Source: Elymus sibiricus | Taxonomy: Eukaryota > Streptophyta > Magnoliopsida > Poales > Poaceae | Assembly: GCA_039707655.1 (NCBI GenBank) | Contig: CM077676.1 | Coordinates: forward strand, 375,910,114 to 375,974,113 | Direction: 5' to 3' | Length of the DNA: 64,000 nt | Shown: positions 20,669 through 32,234 of the stretch, one piece after another | How positions within the stretch are numbered: position 1 is the stretch's first letter | Layout: each line of letters begins with the position of its first letter | The notes under the pieces: model-generated | The model's input: only the letters and a program-made list of their open reading frames with translations | Database searches by the model: none | What the model was told of the DNA's origin: nothing | Program-made: the position numbers and the translations under genes

Positions 20669-21499
20669 GCATATAACGGTTAGTGCCTGGATCTCCCCGG
20701 CTTGATTGTAAGCTTGGGGGAGATTCACGTGCACTTCTATCTTTACCTTTATGCATTTCCTTTCCGCAAGTTGAGATTAGGGTTTACTTTCAATAAAGTT
20801 GAACTATCATTTTTCTCTTAAATAAGAGATGATCCTTTCCGATGAGTATATGCATATCTTGATGCGTGAGATCATTACTGCTTAATTGAGAATGTACTTG
20901 ATGATTGTTGTGATCTAAATAGTAGCACATGATTACTTTCATGATGATTATAAGTCCTCCACATTGTAGTTGTTAAATTTTTGAAAGGAGATGAAATAAC
21001 TATATATGCTAGTTCATTAAGGGTTTCAACTCACAAAAGGGCAAGCCAAGAAATTAATCCTCCTAAAAATTAAAAAGTGCTCTTGTAAAATAAGTCTTTC
21101 CGAGATTCATGTTTGGCTTGCATATCATACAAAAAGATGAAATGAGCCTTTAACATGTCTCAATGATAGGAGACTAAATGATATAAAGAATATAAGGTCT
21201 CGAAAAGAACAAGAGGAAGAGAATAACTGCTTGCCCGGTTGAAACAACGATGAACTAGGATATGAAGTTGTTACCTGTTCACAATAAAATTGAGTAACAG
21301 AATGTGGATGCCTGCATGATCATTATCATAGTGATTATGAGCTATCATTTGTTACAAATCTTTTATCTTAAACCGTTCCTCTAGAACACTGATGGACTCA
21401 TGCTTTTTCATATCCGTATCTCATAAACACAAGGCTGACCTTGTTTTTACAAGCCACGGTACTTGCTCGGGGACGAGCAGGACTTAAGATTGGGGGAGT
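20669..21499 (+). other. TE5 3' internal non-coding region, left copy, with hairpin and polypurine tract
   Basis: No gene seen. It duplicates 35075-35905. Near the end, CTTGCTCG and CGAGCAGG (21462-21481) form a hairpin around GGGA, followed by the purine-rich GATTGGGGGAGT abutting the LTR at 21500. Confidence 0.75.
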
Positions 21500-22892
21500 T
21501 GATGAGTCCAATTTATGTGATAGTTTTACTATGTATTTTGTGCCTACATGGTAGGCTTTGTGGAATTTTACCGCGTTCGCGCACTTCTTTTTGTTGATAA
21601 TCCCTCAGGTGACGTCTTTTGGATCAATTCACATTTAATGGAGAAAATCCTCAGAAATGGTAGTGGAATCACGTATTTAAAGTGATAATCACTTTCCATA
21701 AAAGAATCAAGCAAGGAGGCCAAAGGAACGGGCGTTGTCACGCTTCCAGAGCAAAAGACGGCGTTCCATACGACCGCGAGCGCGCGAATGAGCGGTCGTA
21801 TGGCACACTGCCGCTACTGCCAGATCAACTATTTCCACCCCATCGAATCGGATCATGGATCAGACATGCAGAGACACTAGAAACTCATCCAGAAGGCAGA
21901 ACCCTAGCCTCCGGAGTTCATCCGGAGGAGGGATTGGCAAGGAGAAGGAGGGGATCCTTCCCACAGTGAGGAGGGGGACAACATGATCGCCACTGTCATC
22001 AACATCATCATCATCATCCACATCCTTATCATCTGCAACATCAAGCACCCTAGTGGATCCTTCGGTGTATCATTTGAACCACTCAGCCATGTATTTCATT
22101 ACCATTGCTATGATGTTTATTGTCCTCATGGGTGAGTAGACCCCTGGTTCTCAGGGACATGGATGAACCTTGGTATGTGTAGGATCTGAAACGTTATCGT
22201 GGATATGAGATCCCCTGTTGAATGCTTAGTTTAATAACTTCGTGAATGTTGTGAAGGGGCCCCACTCAGCATTTGAGCCTTGTGGCCACGAAGTATATCA
22301 CTGTCGTTGTAAAGGTTTAGGACGCGGAGGTAATTCGAGGTGACAGTAAAAGCCTACTGCTCCTAGCTTTTGCAATTGACCGGGGAATTACGGAGAACCC
22401 TTAGAGAGGTCGCGTCAATGGGGAAACCCTTAATTATCATGAGTTGTAACCCTCTGGGAGAGACTATGATGGTGGCGTGCGTGGCACGAAGTCTACCACG
22501 AGTAGAACATGTAGTGTACCCGGCTCCACCCAGCATAATCGTCAACAGTGGCTCAAGTATCCGGTCTATACCATGTGTTATGCATGTGTGCGCTAGAAAC
22601 ATACCAATGGGGATTCCGGACTCCCTGGGAACGCCTTTTTATTCTGTTACTTCACTAGTCATCACAATCCTTGCACTTCATTTACTTTCATGTTATTTAG
22701 TTACAAGTTACAACATTACTCAACAATCATTTTTATCTGTTCTCACTCTGCTTCTAGTCTACAATTATTTGCAGGAACAAAAATACATAATTCCCTACAA
22801 GAGGCAAAAGTCTGATTCCTGTGCTCCCTGTGGGATCGATACTCTTACTTTGTAAAGGCTGCAACTAAACCCTGTGCACTTGCAGGTCATCA
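21500..22892 (+). repeat. TE5 5' LTR (1,393 bp)
   Basis: It starts TGATGAGTCC and ends CAGGTCATCA, followed by the tRNA-Asp-type primer site. The 3' LTR (35906-36922 plus 62244-62617) is about 1,391 bp and collinear. It contains a perfect 12-bp inverted repeat, CCATACGACCGC (21766-21777) and GCGGTCGTATGG (21792-21803). Not the same LTR family as TE2, TE8 and TE9. Confidence 0.9.
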
Positions 22893-22901
22893 AGCTTTTT
22901 C

Positions 22902-22919
22902 TGGCGCCGTTGCCGGGGA
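22902..22919 (+). other. TE5 primer-binding site (tRNA-Asp type)
   Basis: TGGCGCCGTTGCCGGGGA, 9 bases after the LTR end. Identical to the TE2 and TE9 sites. Confidence 0.9.
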
Positions 22920-22993
22920 GCTGAGCGCTTTTGGGCTTTGTCTTAAGTTTTGAATTATTGTGTCCTAACAATTTTTGCAGATAGATAGCAGCC

Positions 22994-23971
22994 ATGGTCC
23001 TTCAAGAACAAATTTGTCAGGTAGGAGTGGAATGGGTTGCAGGACCATCTCGAGGAGAGAATGTTATATCAGTTGGCCCTGACCTACCTAGCAAAACATA
23101 TGAGATAAACCCTCGGTTGATTGCTATGGTGAAAGAAAATATATTCCGAGGTTATGCAACTGAATGCCCGTATAAGCATATTAAATTTTTTGACCTTGCG
23201 TGTGGAACTACTCAGCTGCAGGACTTGACTAATGAAGAAATAAAGAGAAAAATCTTTCTTTATTCATTAGATGGAGCAGCTACCAAATGGCTAGAACGCC
23301 AGCCAGTGAACATCTTGAGGAATTGGTCAGAATTGTTGAAAGCATTCTTTACTTATTATTATCCTCAAGGAAAGTTATATACATTAAGAAGGAAAATCAG
23401 CAGCTTTGGACAACGAGAAGGTGAGAAATTGGTAGACGCATATATAAGGTATCGTGAAATACCCTCTGCATGTCCTGAACACTATTATCCTGATTACTTA
23501 ATAGTTAATTTCTTTTATGGTGGACTTGACTCACAAAGTAAACAAGCTTTAGATCTTGCTTCTAGAGGTTCTTTTCTGGGAACTGAGATATCAAAGGCTT
23601 GGAGCTTACTTGACAGGATGAGGTATAATGCTGAGAATTGGTACCTTTGTTCAAAGGAAAAGAGTAAGGTTGATCCTGTTTATGATAGTATTAAGTCTTT
23701 CCATAGAACTACAAAAGTAAAAGACTCACGTCATGAGTTAAATACTAGAACTGACCCCATGTTGCATGTTTTGAAGGACTTTTCTAAGTTCTTGAATTTA
23801 CCAGAGAAAAAGTACTTGAAACACAGCAGGGAGTCTAAAGCTATTTGCATGGTGGAGGCTATAAAGAAGAAGACTACTCCATCTGAGAGACGAAAAGAAG
23901 CCTATCATAAGCCAAATGGCAGGAAGCAGAGGGAGCACCTTCAGCTAAGGGGAAGAGGAGCGTCAAGTTAG
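22994..23971 (+). CDS. gag: TE5 gag (325 codons, open)
   Basis: It starts MVLQEQICQVGVEW about 75 bp after the primer site. The retrotransposon gag core runs from about residue 55 (ECPYKHIKFFDLACGT) to 215, with YSLDGAATKWLERQP and YYYPQGKLYTLRRKISSF matching the capsid-like domain of Athila-type gags. The C-terminus is basic (KPNGRKQREHLQLRGRG). No stops or frame changes are seen over 325 codons, although pol of the same element is badly damaged. It may end early compared with a gag-protease fusion: TAG at 23969-23971 precedes sequence leading to protease. Confidence 0.8.
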   Translation: MVLQEQICQVGVEWVAGPSRGENVISVGPDLPSKTYEINPRLIAMVKENIFRGYATECPYKHIKFFDLACGTTQLQDLTNEEIKRKIFLYSLDGAATKWLERQPVNILRNWSELLKAFFTYYYPQGKLYTLRRKISSFGQREGEKLVDAYIRYREIPSACPEHYYPDYLIVNFFYGGLDSQSKQALDLASRGSFLGTEISKAWSLLDRMRYNAENWYLCSKEKSKVDPVYDSIKSFHRTTKVKDSRHELNTRTDPMLHVLKDFSKFLNLPEKKYLKHSRESKAICMVEAIKKKTTPSERRKEAYHKPNGRKQREHLQLRGRGASS

Positions 23972-24685
23972 AACAATGCAGGACTCCACCTTATGTTGAT
24001 ATAGTAAAAGAACTTGCTACACATATACCGGTGGTGAACAAGGAAGTCCACCTAGACAAAGATACAACTTCTGTCTGGGCCGGTTTTCCGGGACATGAAA
24101 TCCCAGCAAATGACCCCCGTGTCGTCACCAGCCCCAAGATCATTGTTACTGGTGGACACATCCTTGCTACAGATTACTAAGCAATTACAAGAATTGGATA
24201 CAAGACCATAAGGTCCATTGAGCATCAAATGATTTCTAGTGGCGGATGATGGAAGCGACTCATGGATCTCCAACATCGATGGGGCTCCATTCCCACAGGA
24301 ACAGCTGACCTAGATAACTCCTATCTTGCGTGACAGCTATCTCCGATTTCCTAGGCTGCGGGGTGTGCCTTCGTAGTGCTCTTCTCCTACTCGTGATCTG
24401 GCCAAGACAATAGCCAGGGACAAGCCAGTGAGTACGTTTGAATGTACTCGCAAACATTATGACCAAAAGATATAATAAAAGCAGGCAGAATGCATGCAAT
24501 TAACTTTAAACATATTTAACAATATTCTGCCATGGTAAGAGTTTAATGCAATCATGTGGAGTAGTATAATTATGCTGGTAAATAAAGATTAGTCATCCGA
24601 TATCAGCAAAGGATAATATTCATGGTGTCATCAAAATTATGAATCCGGGTTCTAGGCGGTAGAACCGTTCGGTGAATCCCAAAAG

Positions 24686-24869
24686 AAATAAAATGGAACA
24701 CCGAGTGTTAGACCGCCCGAGGATTCCAAGAAAATAAAATGGAACATCGGGCGTTAGACCACCCGAAAAATTCCAAGAATAAAATGGAACATCGGGCGTT
24801 GGACCGCCCGAGGATTCCAAGAAAATAAAATGGAACATCGGGCGTTGGACCGCCCGAGGATTCCAAGGA
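24686..24869. repeat. TE6 tandem array 1: 46-bp unit, 4 copies
   Basis: Units begin AAATAAAATGGAACA at 24686, 24732 and then at about 46-bp spacing. Each contains a GGGCG...CGCCC inverted core. Copies differ at a few positions. Confidence 0.9.
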
Positions 24870-24870
24870 T

Positions 24871-25117
24871 AAATGCCAAACGGGTGTCTGAATGCGACCC
24901 CTCGAGAGGTCTTGAAAAGAAATGCCAAACGGGTGTCTGAATGCGACGCCTCGAGAGGTCTTGAAATGAAATGCCAAATGGGTGTCTGAATGCGACGCCT
25001 CGAGAGGTCTTGAAAAGAAATGCCAAACAGGTGTCTGAATGCGACGCCTCGAGAGGTCTTGAAAATAAATGCCAAACGGGTGTCTGAATGCGACGCCTCG
25101 AGAGGTCTTGAAAAGAA
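24871..25117. repeat. TE6 tandem array 2: 49-bp unit, 5 copies
   Basis: Units begin AAATGCCAAACGGGTGTC at 24871, 24920, 24969, 25018 and 25067. Near-identical; each contains a CCTCGAGAGG palindrome and ends CTTGAAAAG. Confidence 0.92.
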
Positions 25118-25301
25118 ATGAGTATCCAGGTGGCACAACCATCCCAAGAGATACTGAAAAGGAATGAGTATCTAGGTGGCACAACCATCCCAAGAGATAC
25201 TGAAAAGGAATGAGTATCCAGGTGGCACAACCATCCCAAGAGATACTAAAAAGAAATGAGTATCTAGGTGGCACAACCATCCCAAGAGATACTCAAGGTT
25301 A
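25118..25301. repeat. TE6 tandem array 3: 46-bp unit, 4 copies
   Basis: Units begin ATGAGTATC at 25118, 25164, 25210 and 25256 and end ACTGAAAAGGA or similar. It directly follows array 2. Confidence 0.9.
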
Positions 25302-26640
25302 CACATAAGAGAAAATGGTTAGTCCACAGTAATATTCAGGTTAACAATAATATTCATGATAGCATCAGTAGTGATAATAATCATCCTTCAAAAGTGAATC
25401 ACGATCAATTTAATTATTTCCTCCGAAGACCGACACTAAGACCGATACTTGACCAACCCAGACTGTAGTCCTTAACCGCGGACACGACTATTCGAATAGG
25501 ATATAAGACTCTGCAGAGGGTGTACTCTTTACCCGCAAGTAAAGGATTTCTTTAGCCAACATCGAGACGCTGACTAATTCCAATTACGGCCTTTGGGTTG
25601 AAAACACACCTAACCAGCACACACCAGATTAACTTTCCCGATGCCAGGAATCACCCAAAGCATCGTTCAAGAAAAACGATAAGATGGGGAGACCACCGTC
25701 TCGAATAGCATGGGATCACAATTTATAACGCACGGAATACAAGGGGTGCCCCCCTCTCGGCCCAGCCGGATACACCCATGCCCCCTGACCCGATGACTGG
25801 CATTATACCTGGATCCTGGAAACCTTCACCGCGGCCCCTCTGTACGGTGTGTGCAGGAAAGGGGTTGACAACTTACTAAACCGTACCCTACCTGTGGCAG
25901 GGACAAGTGGCAACATGAAACAAGTATGGGGGTTACCGGAACAAGACTCGATCTACGGTCGACTCAGGAGGTTTAAGTTTTCTTGTAGTGGTTAGTACAA
26001 CATATTTTCTTGGTAGTACTCAACAGGGTCACCACCTGGCATGTCCCAACATGCCCTCACTGATCATTCTAGTCACAACGAGATTTCAGTCTCATGGTCA
26101 CTTTTCTCATGACTGATTCTTTCCTGCAAATTAGTTCGGACCAACATAGGCATATGTGACATGTGAAAAGAACCACACTCACTCATACTTCATGTTTAGG
26201 TGAAGGTAAAATATTATCCAAGGATCATGCATGTATAACTAGCAATATGCAAATTTTATTTGAATTCAACATATTCATGATTCAATTATTCTTGCAAATA
26301 ATCAACCATGCATTCACCATATCAAGTGTTCAAGATGCTTGCCTTGAGTATGATGTAGGGTAGGGTACGTTCCAAAAGTTTGAAATTTTCATCTTCCCTC
26401 CATTTTTCCTATTTTCAAAATATTGCAATTACCACATAATTTGCAAACAGTACCCAAAAATTTGTTTGGATATTTTTAAAATAAATACTAAAATAAACTA
26501 GATGAAATTTAAGGAATGACAAAAAAAGAATCAAATCATTTGGAGTTGTGGTTAAAAAGTTAGAGCTAGCCAAAGTTGGGTCAATATTCTGTTTTTAATA
26601 AAACTATAAAAAGAAAACATTTCGGTCAAGTTTACGCTTT
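25302..26640 (-). other. TE6 LTR, non-coding
   Basis: No gene or repeat beyond the LTR itself is visible. AT-rich toward 26400-26640. Confidence 0.6.
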
Positions 26641-27720
26641 CTAAATAGGGAAAACATATTTTGAGAAAACCGTCTCCACTTACAGACGAGTCGGCGTGGC
26701 TTCGGTCGCTGACAGTGGGCCCCACGGCCCCACTGTCAGGTTTGACTGGGGTCAGCGCGCCCTCTTCTCTCTCTGGCCGAACGGAGGCGGCACTCCGGCG
26801 AGGCTCGCCGGCGAACGGCGGCGCCGTTCGGGAAGCTGAGGTCACCCACGAACTCAGGAGACCCTGGCAATCCTCCCGGTGTTCCGCACGCCCTCCGGAG
26901 AGCACTAGGTCACCGGTGGCGAGTTTCCCCGCGGCACTCCGGCGGAGCTCGAAGAGGGCTTCTGTCTACGAGCCACCTCCGGCAAAATTGATAACGCGGG
27001 AGGATCCTTGGGTGCTCCAGAGAGCTATTGGTGAATAAATTGGGAAGGGGGAGGCTTTGGTGGCGTCGGGATCAACAAGACACTGGTGGCGGCCGTAGCT
27101 TCCGGAGGCGGGGAGGACGACCATCTGTGGTCGGTTGGGTGTGATGGAAGGCTTGTGGGAGTGGTGCTGATGAACTGGGCGAGCCCGGGGAGGACGATTT
27201 ATAGGCAGCGACATCGGTTCGCGGGATCCTGTGGATAAACACGGCGGCGGGCGGCCATTACTGCGCCAGAAAGGTAGTTGTGGGCGATGGTCGTGGTCGG
27301 CGTGACCGTTGGGGAGCTGCGGATAGACTCAGGAGGTTGGCACTTAAGACGAGGGGGGTGCTGGCGTCCATGGATTAGGTCAGGTGCCTCTGGACGGTGC
27401 TGACATCGATGGGTGGCGGCGCTGGATGGCGGCTAGCTGGTGCTAGCGGCCAAGTCCTGGTGTCGGCGAGGTGCGTGGGTTTATGGCGACGCCGTCGGGG
27501 CAGCTGCGAGGGTCGGGGAGGCAGCAGGGAAGTGGCAGGGCTCGGGCATCGGCGGGTGCAACACGGGCGCTCTGGAAACGTCAAGTGCATGCACGCAGTG
27601 TGCTCGATCAAATGCCAGGGCACGCTAGGCTGCTCCAACTGAGCTCAATTTTGGCAGGGTGATGGTTAGTAAGGTGGAAAGGATGATGGACAAGTTATTT
27701 TTGGCAAAATGATCAAGTGT
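26641..27720 (-). promoter_or_regulatory. TE6 promoter and CG-rich leader
   Basis: On the minus strand CTATAAATCG gives a TATA box at 27203-27197, followed by CG-rich sequence of 5'-leader type and short open frames. The upstream 1.3 kb (28501-27204) would be U3. The GC-rich block resembles a gene start but has no long frame or recognisable protein. Confidence 0.55.
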
Positions 27721-28501
27721 CCAGTGCAAGTTTATGAGCTTGCAGATTTCTGCCATGCACATGAGGTGCTTTATGAAATGCTAGGGCCACCTAGGGATCT
27801 TTTCTGAGATTGGAATTTGGCAGGATGATGTCTCCTTGGATGTTAGTGATGATGGTGTGGTTGGTTCTGTAAAAAGAAAAACTTGCTAGTGCAAATTTGG
27901 AAGAATTTCAGTTCTGGACAGAAACTACAGGTAATTATTTGGTGAACTTAAGTTATGCTAATGGAGCTGGTCTTCTGGACTTAAGCGTTTGGTTGGAAGG
28001 ACTATAAGGTGGAAAAATTTCAGAATTTTTGGAGCAAGGAAAATTGGGGTTGTAGTCCAATGTTCAAATTGAACCAAAATTGAAAAATGGAAGTTTTGGT
28101 CAAAATTTTCAAAGGACCATGTTGGGTTTTTGCATAAAAGTGATCTATAGGCATCTCTTGACCCTTCATAATTTTTGTGGAATTTTAGGAGAATTATTTA
28201 AAATAGCTATAGTGCAACAGGAGCATCTCAAAGCTTGAAAATGCTATTAAAAGAATTATTTTGGGCAAATTTTATTATGAAAATATTTCCTACTATTATT
28301 TAAAATATAAATGAAATTATTGAAGAAAACTACCAAAACCCATAATATTTTTTCTAAAATTTTCTATATGGAGGGAATAGTTTTGGAAAACAGAAAACAG
28401 AAGAGACTGTGAATTTATTAAAAGACCTAATATAAATCAAAATTTTATTTCTCGCCAAATTTTAGTTAGTAAAAACATGCTTAAATTTTTGGGGTGTTAC
28501 A
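27721..28501 (-). other. TE6 LTR start (U3), AT-rich
   Basis: No gene seen. The AT-rich end carries the LTR terminus TGTAACACCCC on the minus strand. Confidence 0.65.
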
Positions 28502-28903
28502 ACTTCCTACCTTAAAGGTTGTACCGAAGGTAAAGATGCAGGTAAACAAATTCTATCATGTTCCTTCGGGTGCAAGTCTTATTTTGGGTTATGCGACCCT
28601 GGTTCCCCAGTTAATATTATTCCTTACAGTCTTTATGCAAAAATCTATAATGAGATTTGTCCTTGCATTCTGGAGTCCACTGATGTTGTCATTAAGCTTG
28701 CAGATAAAACCGACAGGAAACCTTGTGGCATCCTTAAAGATGTCAATATTATAATAGGCTCGCTCATTTATCCTATTGATATTTACGTATTAATGATCTC
28801 TGAGGATAAAGATTGCCCTATTGTTTTTGGAACTTCTTTTCTGAATGTTGCAAGAGCATACATCAAGAAAAAGTCTATCTCCATGAAGTGGGGAGATGAA
28901 TGA
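28502..28903 (+). pseudogene. TE5 aspartic protease
   Basis: The frame resumes directly after the TE6 target duplication. The active-site region reads LCDPGSPVNIIPYSLY (Asp codon 28595-28597), where related proteases have DLG or DTG; the Leu-to-Pro change would be expected to harm the enzyme. Later motifs include CPIVFGTSFLNVARA. It ends at a TGA near 28901 and is out of frame with RT, so a frameshift lies between. Confidence 0.75.
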
Positions 28904-31623
28904 TTAAATTCCCATTTTCCTCCGTATTAAGCAAGCCATATGAAGAGGAAGCTTAAGATAAAGAAGAGCAGAAATTGAATCAATTAGCTGAGATTCATCT
29001 CCAAACACCAGAAGATGAAGTTGAGCGAGTATTGGTGAGACCTGAATCCTTATTTGAGGATGAAGAGAAGGAGGAAATTGAAATGATAATGGACGCTACT
29101 CCAATAGTTTGCCCGCGCCTGAATAAAGTCTATGATGTGCTAGAAAGAAAAGGAGACGAGGAATTGCCTCCTCCTACTTTGAAACCCTTACCCAAGGGGC
29201 TGAGGTATGAATTTATGGATAATATAGAAAGATTTCCCGTCATTGTTAATGATGATCTTTCAGGAAAAGAAAAGGAGAAACTATTGGTGGTGCTGAGTAA
29301 GCATCGTATGGCTTTAGGCTACTCAATGAAGGATGTAAAGGGGATACACTCGTCCATTTACTCACAGGCTATCCCTATTGAGGAAGGAGCTAAACCCGTG
29401 ATTGAAAGCCAATGAAGACTTCATCCGGCTTCCAAAAATGTGGTAAGAAAAGAGGTAATACGTCTCCTCGATGTAGAGGTAATCTACCCAATATCTAATA
29501 GTAAGTGGGTAAGTCCGGTCCATTGCATTCCTAAGAAAGGAGGAGTTTCTTTAGTGACTAATTAAAATAATGACCTAGTCCCTACTTGGGCTGTTATTGG
29601 ATACGGAATGTGTGTTGATTTCAGGAAATTAAATAAGTGGACTAAGAAGGATCACTACCCGTTGCCGTTCATAAATGAGATACTGGAGAGATTGACTAGC
29701 AACTCTTATTTTTGCTATCTTGATGGATATTCTGGATTCTCGCAAATACCTATCCGGCCTGAGGACCAAGAAAAGACTACCTTCACCTGCCCGTACGGTA
29801 CATATGCATATCGTAGGATCCCGTTTGGTATATGCAATGGACCACCTTCATTTCAAAAATGCATTTCTAAAGTTTTCCCAGATTTTATTGAAAAAATTGT
29901 CGAGGTGTTTATGGACAATTTTTCTGTCCATGGTACATCCTTCGATAATTGTCTCTGTAATCTTACGAAATTTTTGTAGAGATGTGAAGAAACAGGTTTC
30001 GTGCTGAACTGGGAAAAGAGCCACTTCATGGTCACAGAAGGGGCAGTGTTGGGGCACAAAGTCTCAAGAAAGAGTATCGAGATAGATCAAGATAGAATTG
30101 AGGTAATAGAATTTACCTTACCCCAGGATATAAAAGGTATGCAAACCTTCATGGGACATGCTAGTTTCTATAGAAGGTTTATCAAAGATTTCTCCAAAAT
30201 ATCAAAACCTTTGACTGACCTCTTGCACAAAGACGTGCCCTATTCTTTTGACAAAATTTGTGTGCACACCTATGAAAAATTGAGGGATGCTTTAATCACG
30301 GCTCCTATCATTCAACCCCCAAAGTGGGATGAACCCTTTGAGATTATGTGTGACGCTAGAAATTATGTTGTTGGAGCTGTCTTAGGACAGCGAGATGATA
30401 AAAAACTCAATATGGTCTTTTATGCTAGCCGGAGCTTGGATGAAGATCAAATACATCTAGCTACCACTGAGAAAGAATTGCTTGATATTGTCTTTGTATG
30501 TGATAAATTCCATCCTTATATTATTAATTCAAAAGTGATAGTTCATACGGTTCATCATGCCTTACGTTACCTTCTTGAAAAGAAGGACGCCAAGCCCCGA
30601 TTGATTCGATGGATATTGCTACTCCAAGAATTTGATTTGCAGATAGTAGACCGCAAGGGAGAAGATAATCCTGTGGCAGGTCATCTGTCGTGCATGGAGA
30701 GGATACCATATGATCCAGTCCCTATAAATGAATCCTTTCCCGGTGAGAGTCTGGCTATGATTAAAAATATAGAACCTTGGTTTGCAGATTATGCTAACTT
30801 TCTTGTAGGAAAATACATGCCGCCCGATATGAATTATCATCAGAGGAAAAAGTTCTTCAGTGACCTGAAGTATTATTTCTAGGATGATCCTTTTCTTTAT
30901 CGACATGGACCAGATGACATGATAAGGTGTTGTGTCCCAGAGCATGAGATAAATGCCATACTTGAAGGTTGCCACAGCAGCCCTTATGCAGAACATCATG
31001 CTGGTGACAGAACCGCCGCCAAGGTGCTTCAGTCAGGATTCTATTGGCCAACTCTCTTTAGAGATGCTCATAGGTTTGTTAAAAATTGTGGTGCGTGTCA
31101 ATGCATAGGTAACATAGGAAGAAGGCAAGAAATGCCCATGAATTATAGTCTAGTCTATGAACCCTTTGATGTTTGGGGGTTGGACTATTTTGGACCTTTT
31201 CCTGTTTCAGATGGGTATACTCATATTCTTGTGGCTGTAGATATGTTACTAAGTGGGTTGAAGCTTTACCAACCAAACACGCAGACGCGGCTACTTCATT
31301 GAAGATGATAAAGGATATCACCTTACCCAGGTTCGGAGTTCCTAAAATTCTTATCACTGACGGTGGATCTCATTTTATACAGGGAATTTTTGGTAGGGTA
31401 CTCCGTAAGTACGGGGTAACTCACCAAATAGCTTCACCATATCACCCACAAACTAGTGGTCAGATGGAACTCTCCAACCGGGGGATAAAGACTATATTGC
31501 AGAAGACGGTGCAGAAATCCAGAAAAGATTGGGCAGGTAAACTAAACGAACCACTATGGGCCTACCGCACCGCTTGCAAGAATCCCATGGGGATGTCACC
31601 ATACAAAATGGTGTATGGTAAGG
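28904..31623 (+). pseudogene. pol: TE5 pol: RT, RNase H, integrase N-part
   Basis: RT covers about 29440-30000, RNase H about 30280-30660, integrase His/Cys finger about 30960-31130 and core from 31150. The RT active site is FMDN (29908-29919) where YVDD or FMDD is expected, removing a catalytic Asp. In-frame stops: TAA near 28954, TGA at 29413-29415, a TAA near 29563, TAG at 29977-29979 and TAG at 30880-30882. A 1-base deletion near 31241 changes frame inside integrase. Integrase catalytic residues are visible: Asp 31183, Asp 31359 and Glu 31467, spacing D-x35-E. TE7 interrupts after MVYGK. Confidence 0.88.
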
Positions 31624-32197
31624 TGATACGTCTCCAACGTATTTATAATTTATGAAGTATTCATGCCATGTTTACAACAACTTTATATGGTTTTGGTGCA
31701 CTTTTATAAGATTTGAATGAAACTAACCCGGACTGACGCTGTTTTCAGCAGAACTACCATGGTGTTATTTTTTGTGCAGAAATAAAAGTTCTCGAATTGG
31801 GCTGAAAATTTATGATGATTTTTTATGGACAAAAAGAGACCCTCGAAGCTTTGAGGAAGGACCAGAAGACCCACTAGGACACGACAAGCTCACAGGGCGC
31901 ACCCTACCCCCTAGGGTGTGTGGGCTGAGCTTGTGGGTCCCTCGGGACTCCCCCCGGCGTGAAACCAACGCCAAAAATTCTTATAAATAGGGGAAACCCC
32001 AGAAAGAAACCTAGAACTCCCACGCCGATGCCGAAAGCCTCTGTTCCGAAGCGATCTCATCTGAAGCCCTGTTCCGGCACACTGTCGGAGGGGGAAATCA
32101 TCACCGGAGGCCATCTTCATCATCCTGGTGGCCACCATGACGAGGAGGGAGTAGTTCACCCTCGAGGCTAAGGGTATGTACCAGTAGCTATGTGTTT

Positions 32198-32234
<37 letters not shown>

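Larger units (their letters stand above)
24072..28501 (-). mobile_element. TE6: 4.4-kb solo LTR (or non-autonomous long-LTR element)
   Basis: Flanked by ACTTC at 24067-24071 and 28502-28506, between gag and protease of TE5. On the minus strand it begins TGTAACACCCC and ends CCCAGACA. No primer site, second terminus or element protein was found, so a single very long LTR is the simplest reading. Three tandem arrays occupy 24686-25301. A TATA box (27203-27197) is followed by a CG-rich leader-like region. Triticeae families with ~5-kb LTRs (e.g. Sukkula) are known, but I could not verify the family. Confidence 0.85.

Noticed and set aside
24871..25117. Regular 49-bp repeats that could be taken for a CRISPR array
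   Set aside because: Whole units repeat without unique spacers, in a plant LTR; it is an ordinary tandem repeat.
24620..25280. Three overlapping minus-strand frames of 160-190 codons with repeated peptides (SRPLEASHSDTR)
   Set aside because: They follow tandem arrays with unit lengths that are 1 mod 3, so every frame is open by repetition; no gene is implied.
26640..27660. GC-rich block with several open frames on both strands, resembling a gene's first exon
   Set aside because: No long frame, no recognisable protein and a TATA box consistent with the promoter and leader of the TE6 LTR.
28494..28754. Plus-strand frame of 86 codons at the TE6/TE5 junction
   Set aside because: It overlaps protease in another frame; the protease frame carries the recognisable motifs.
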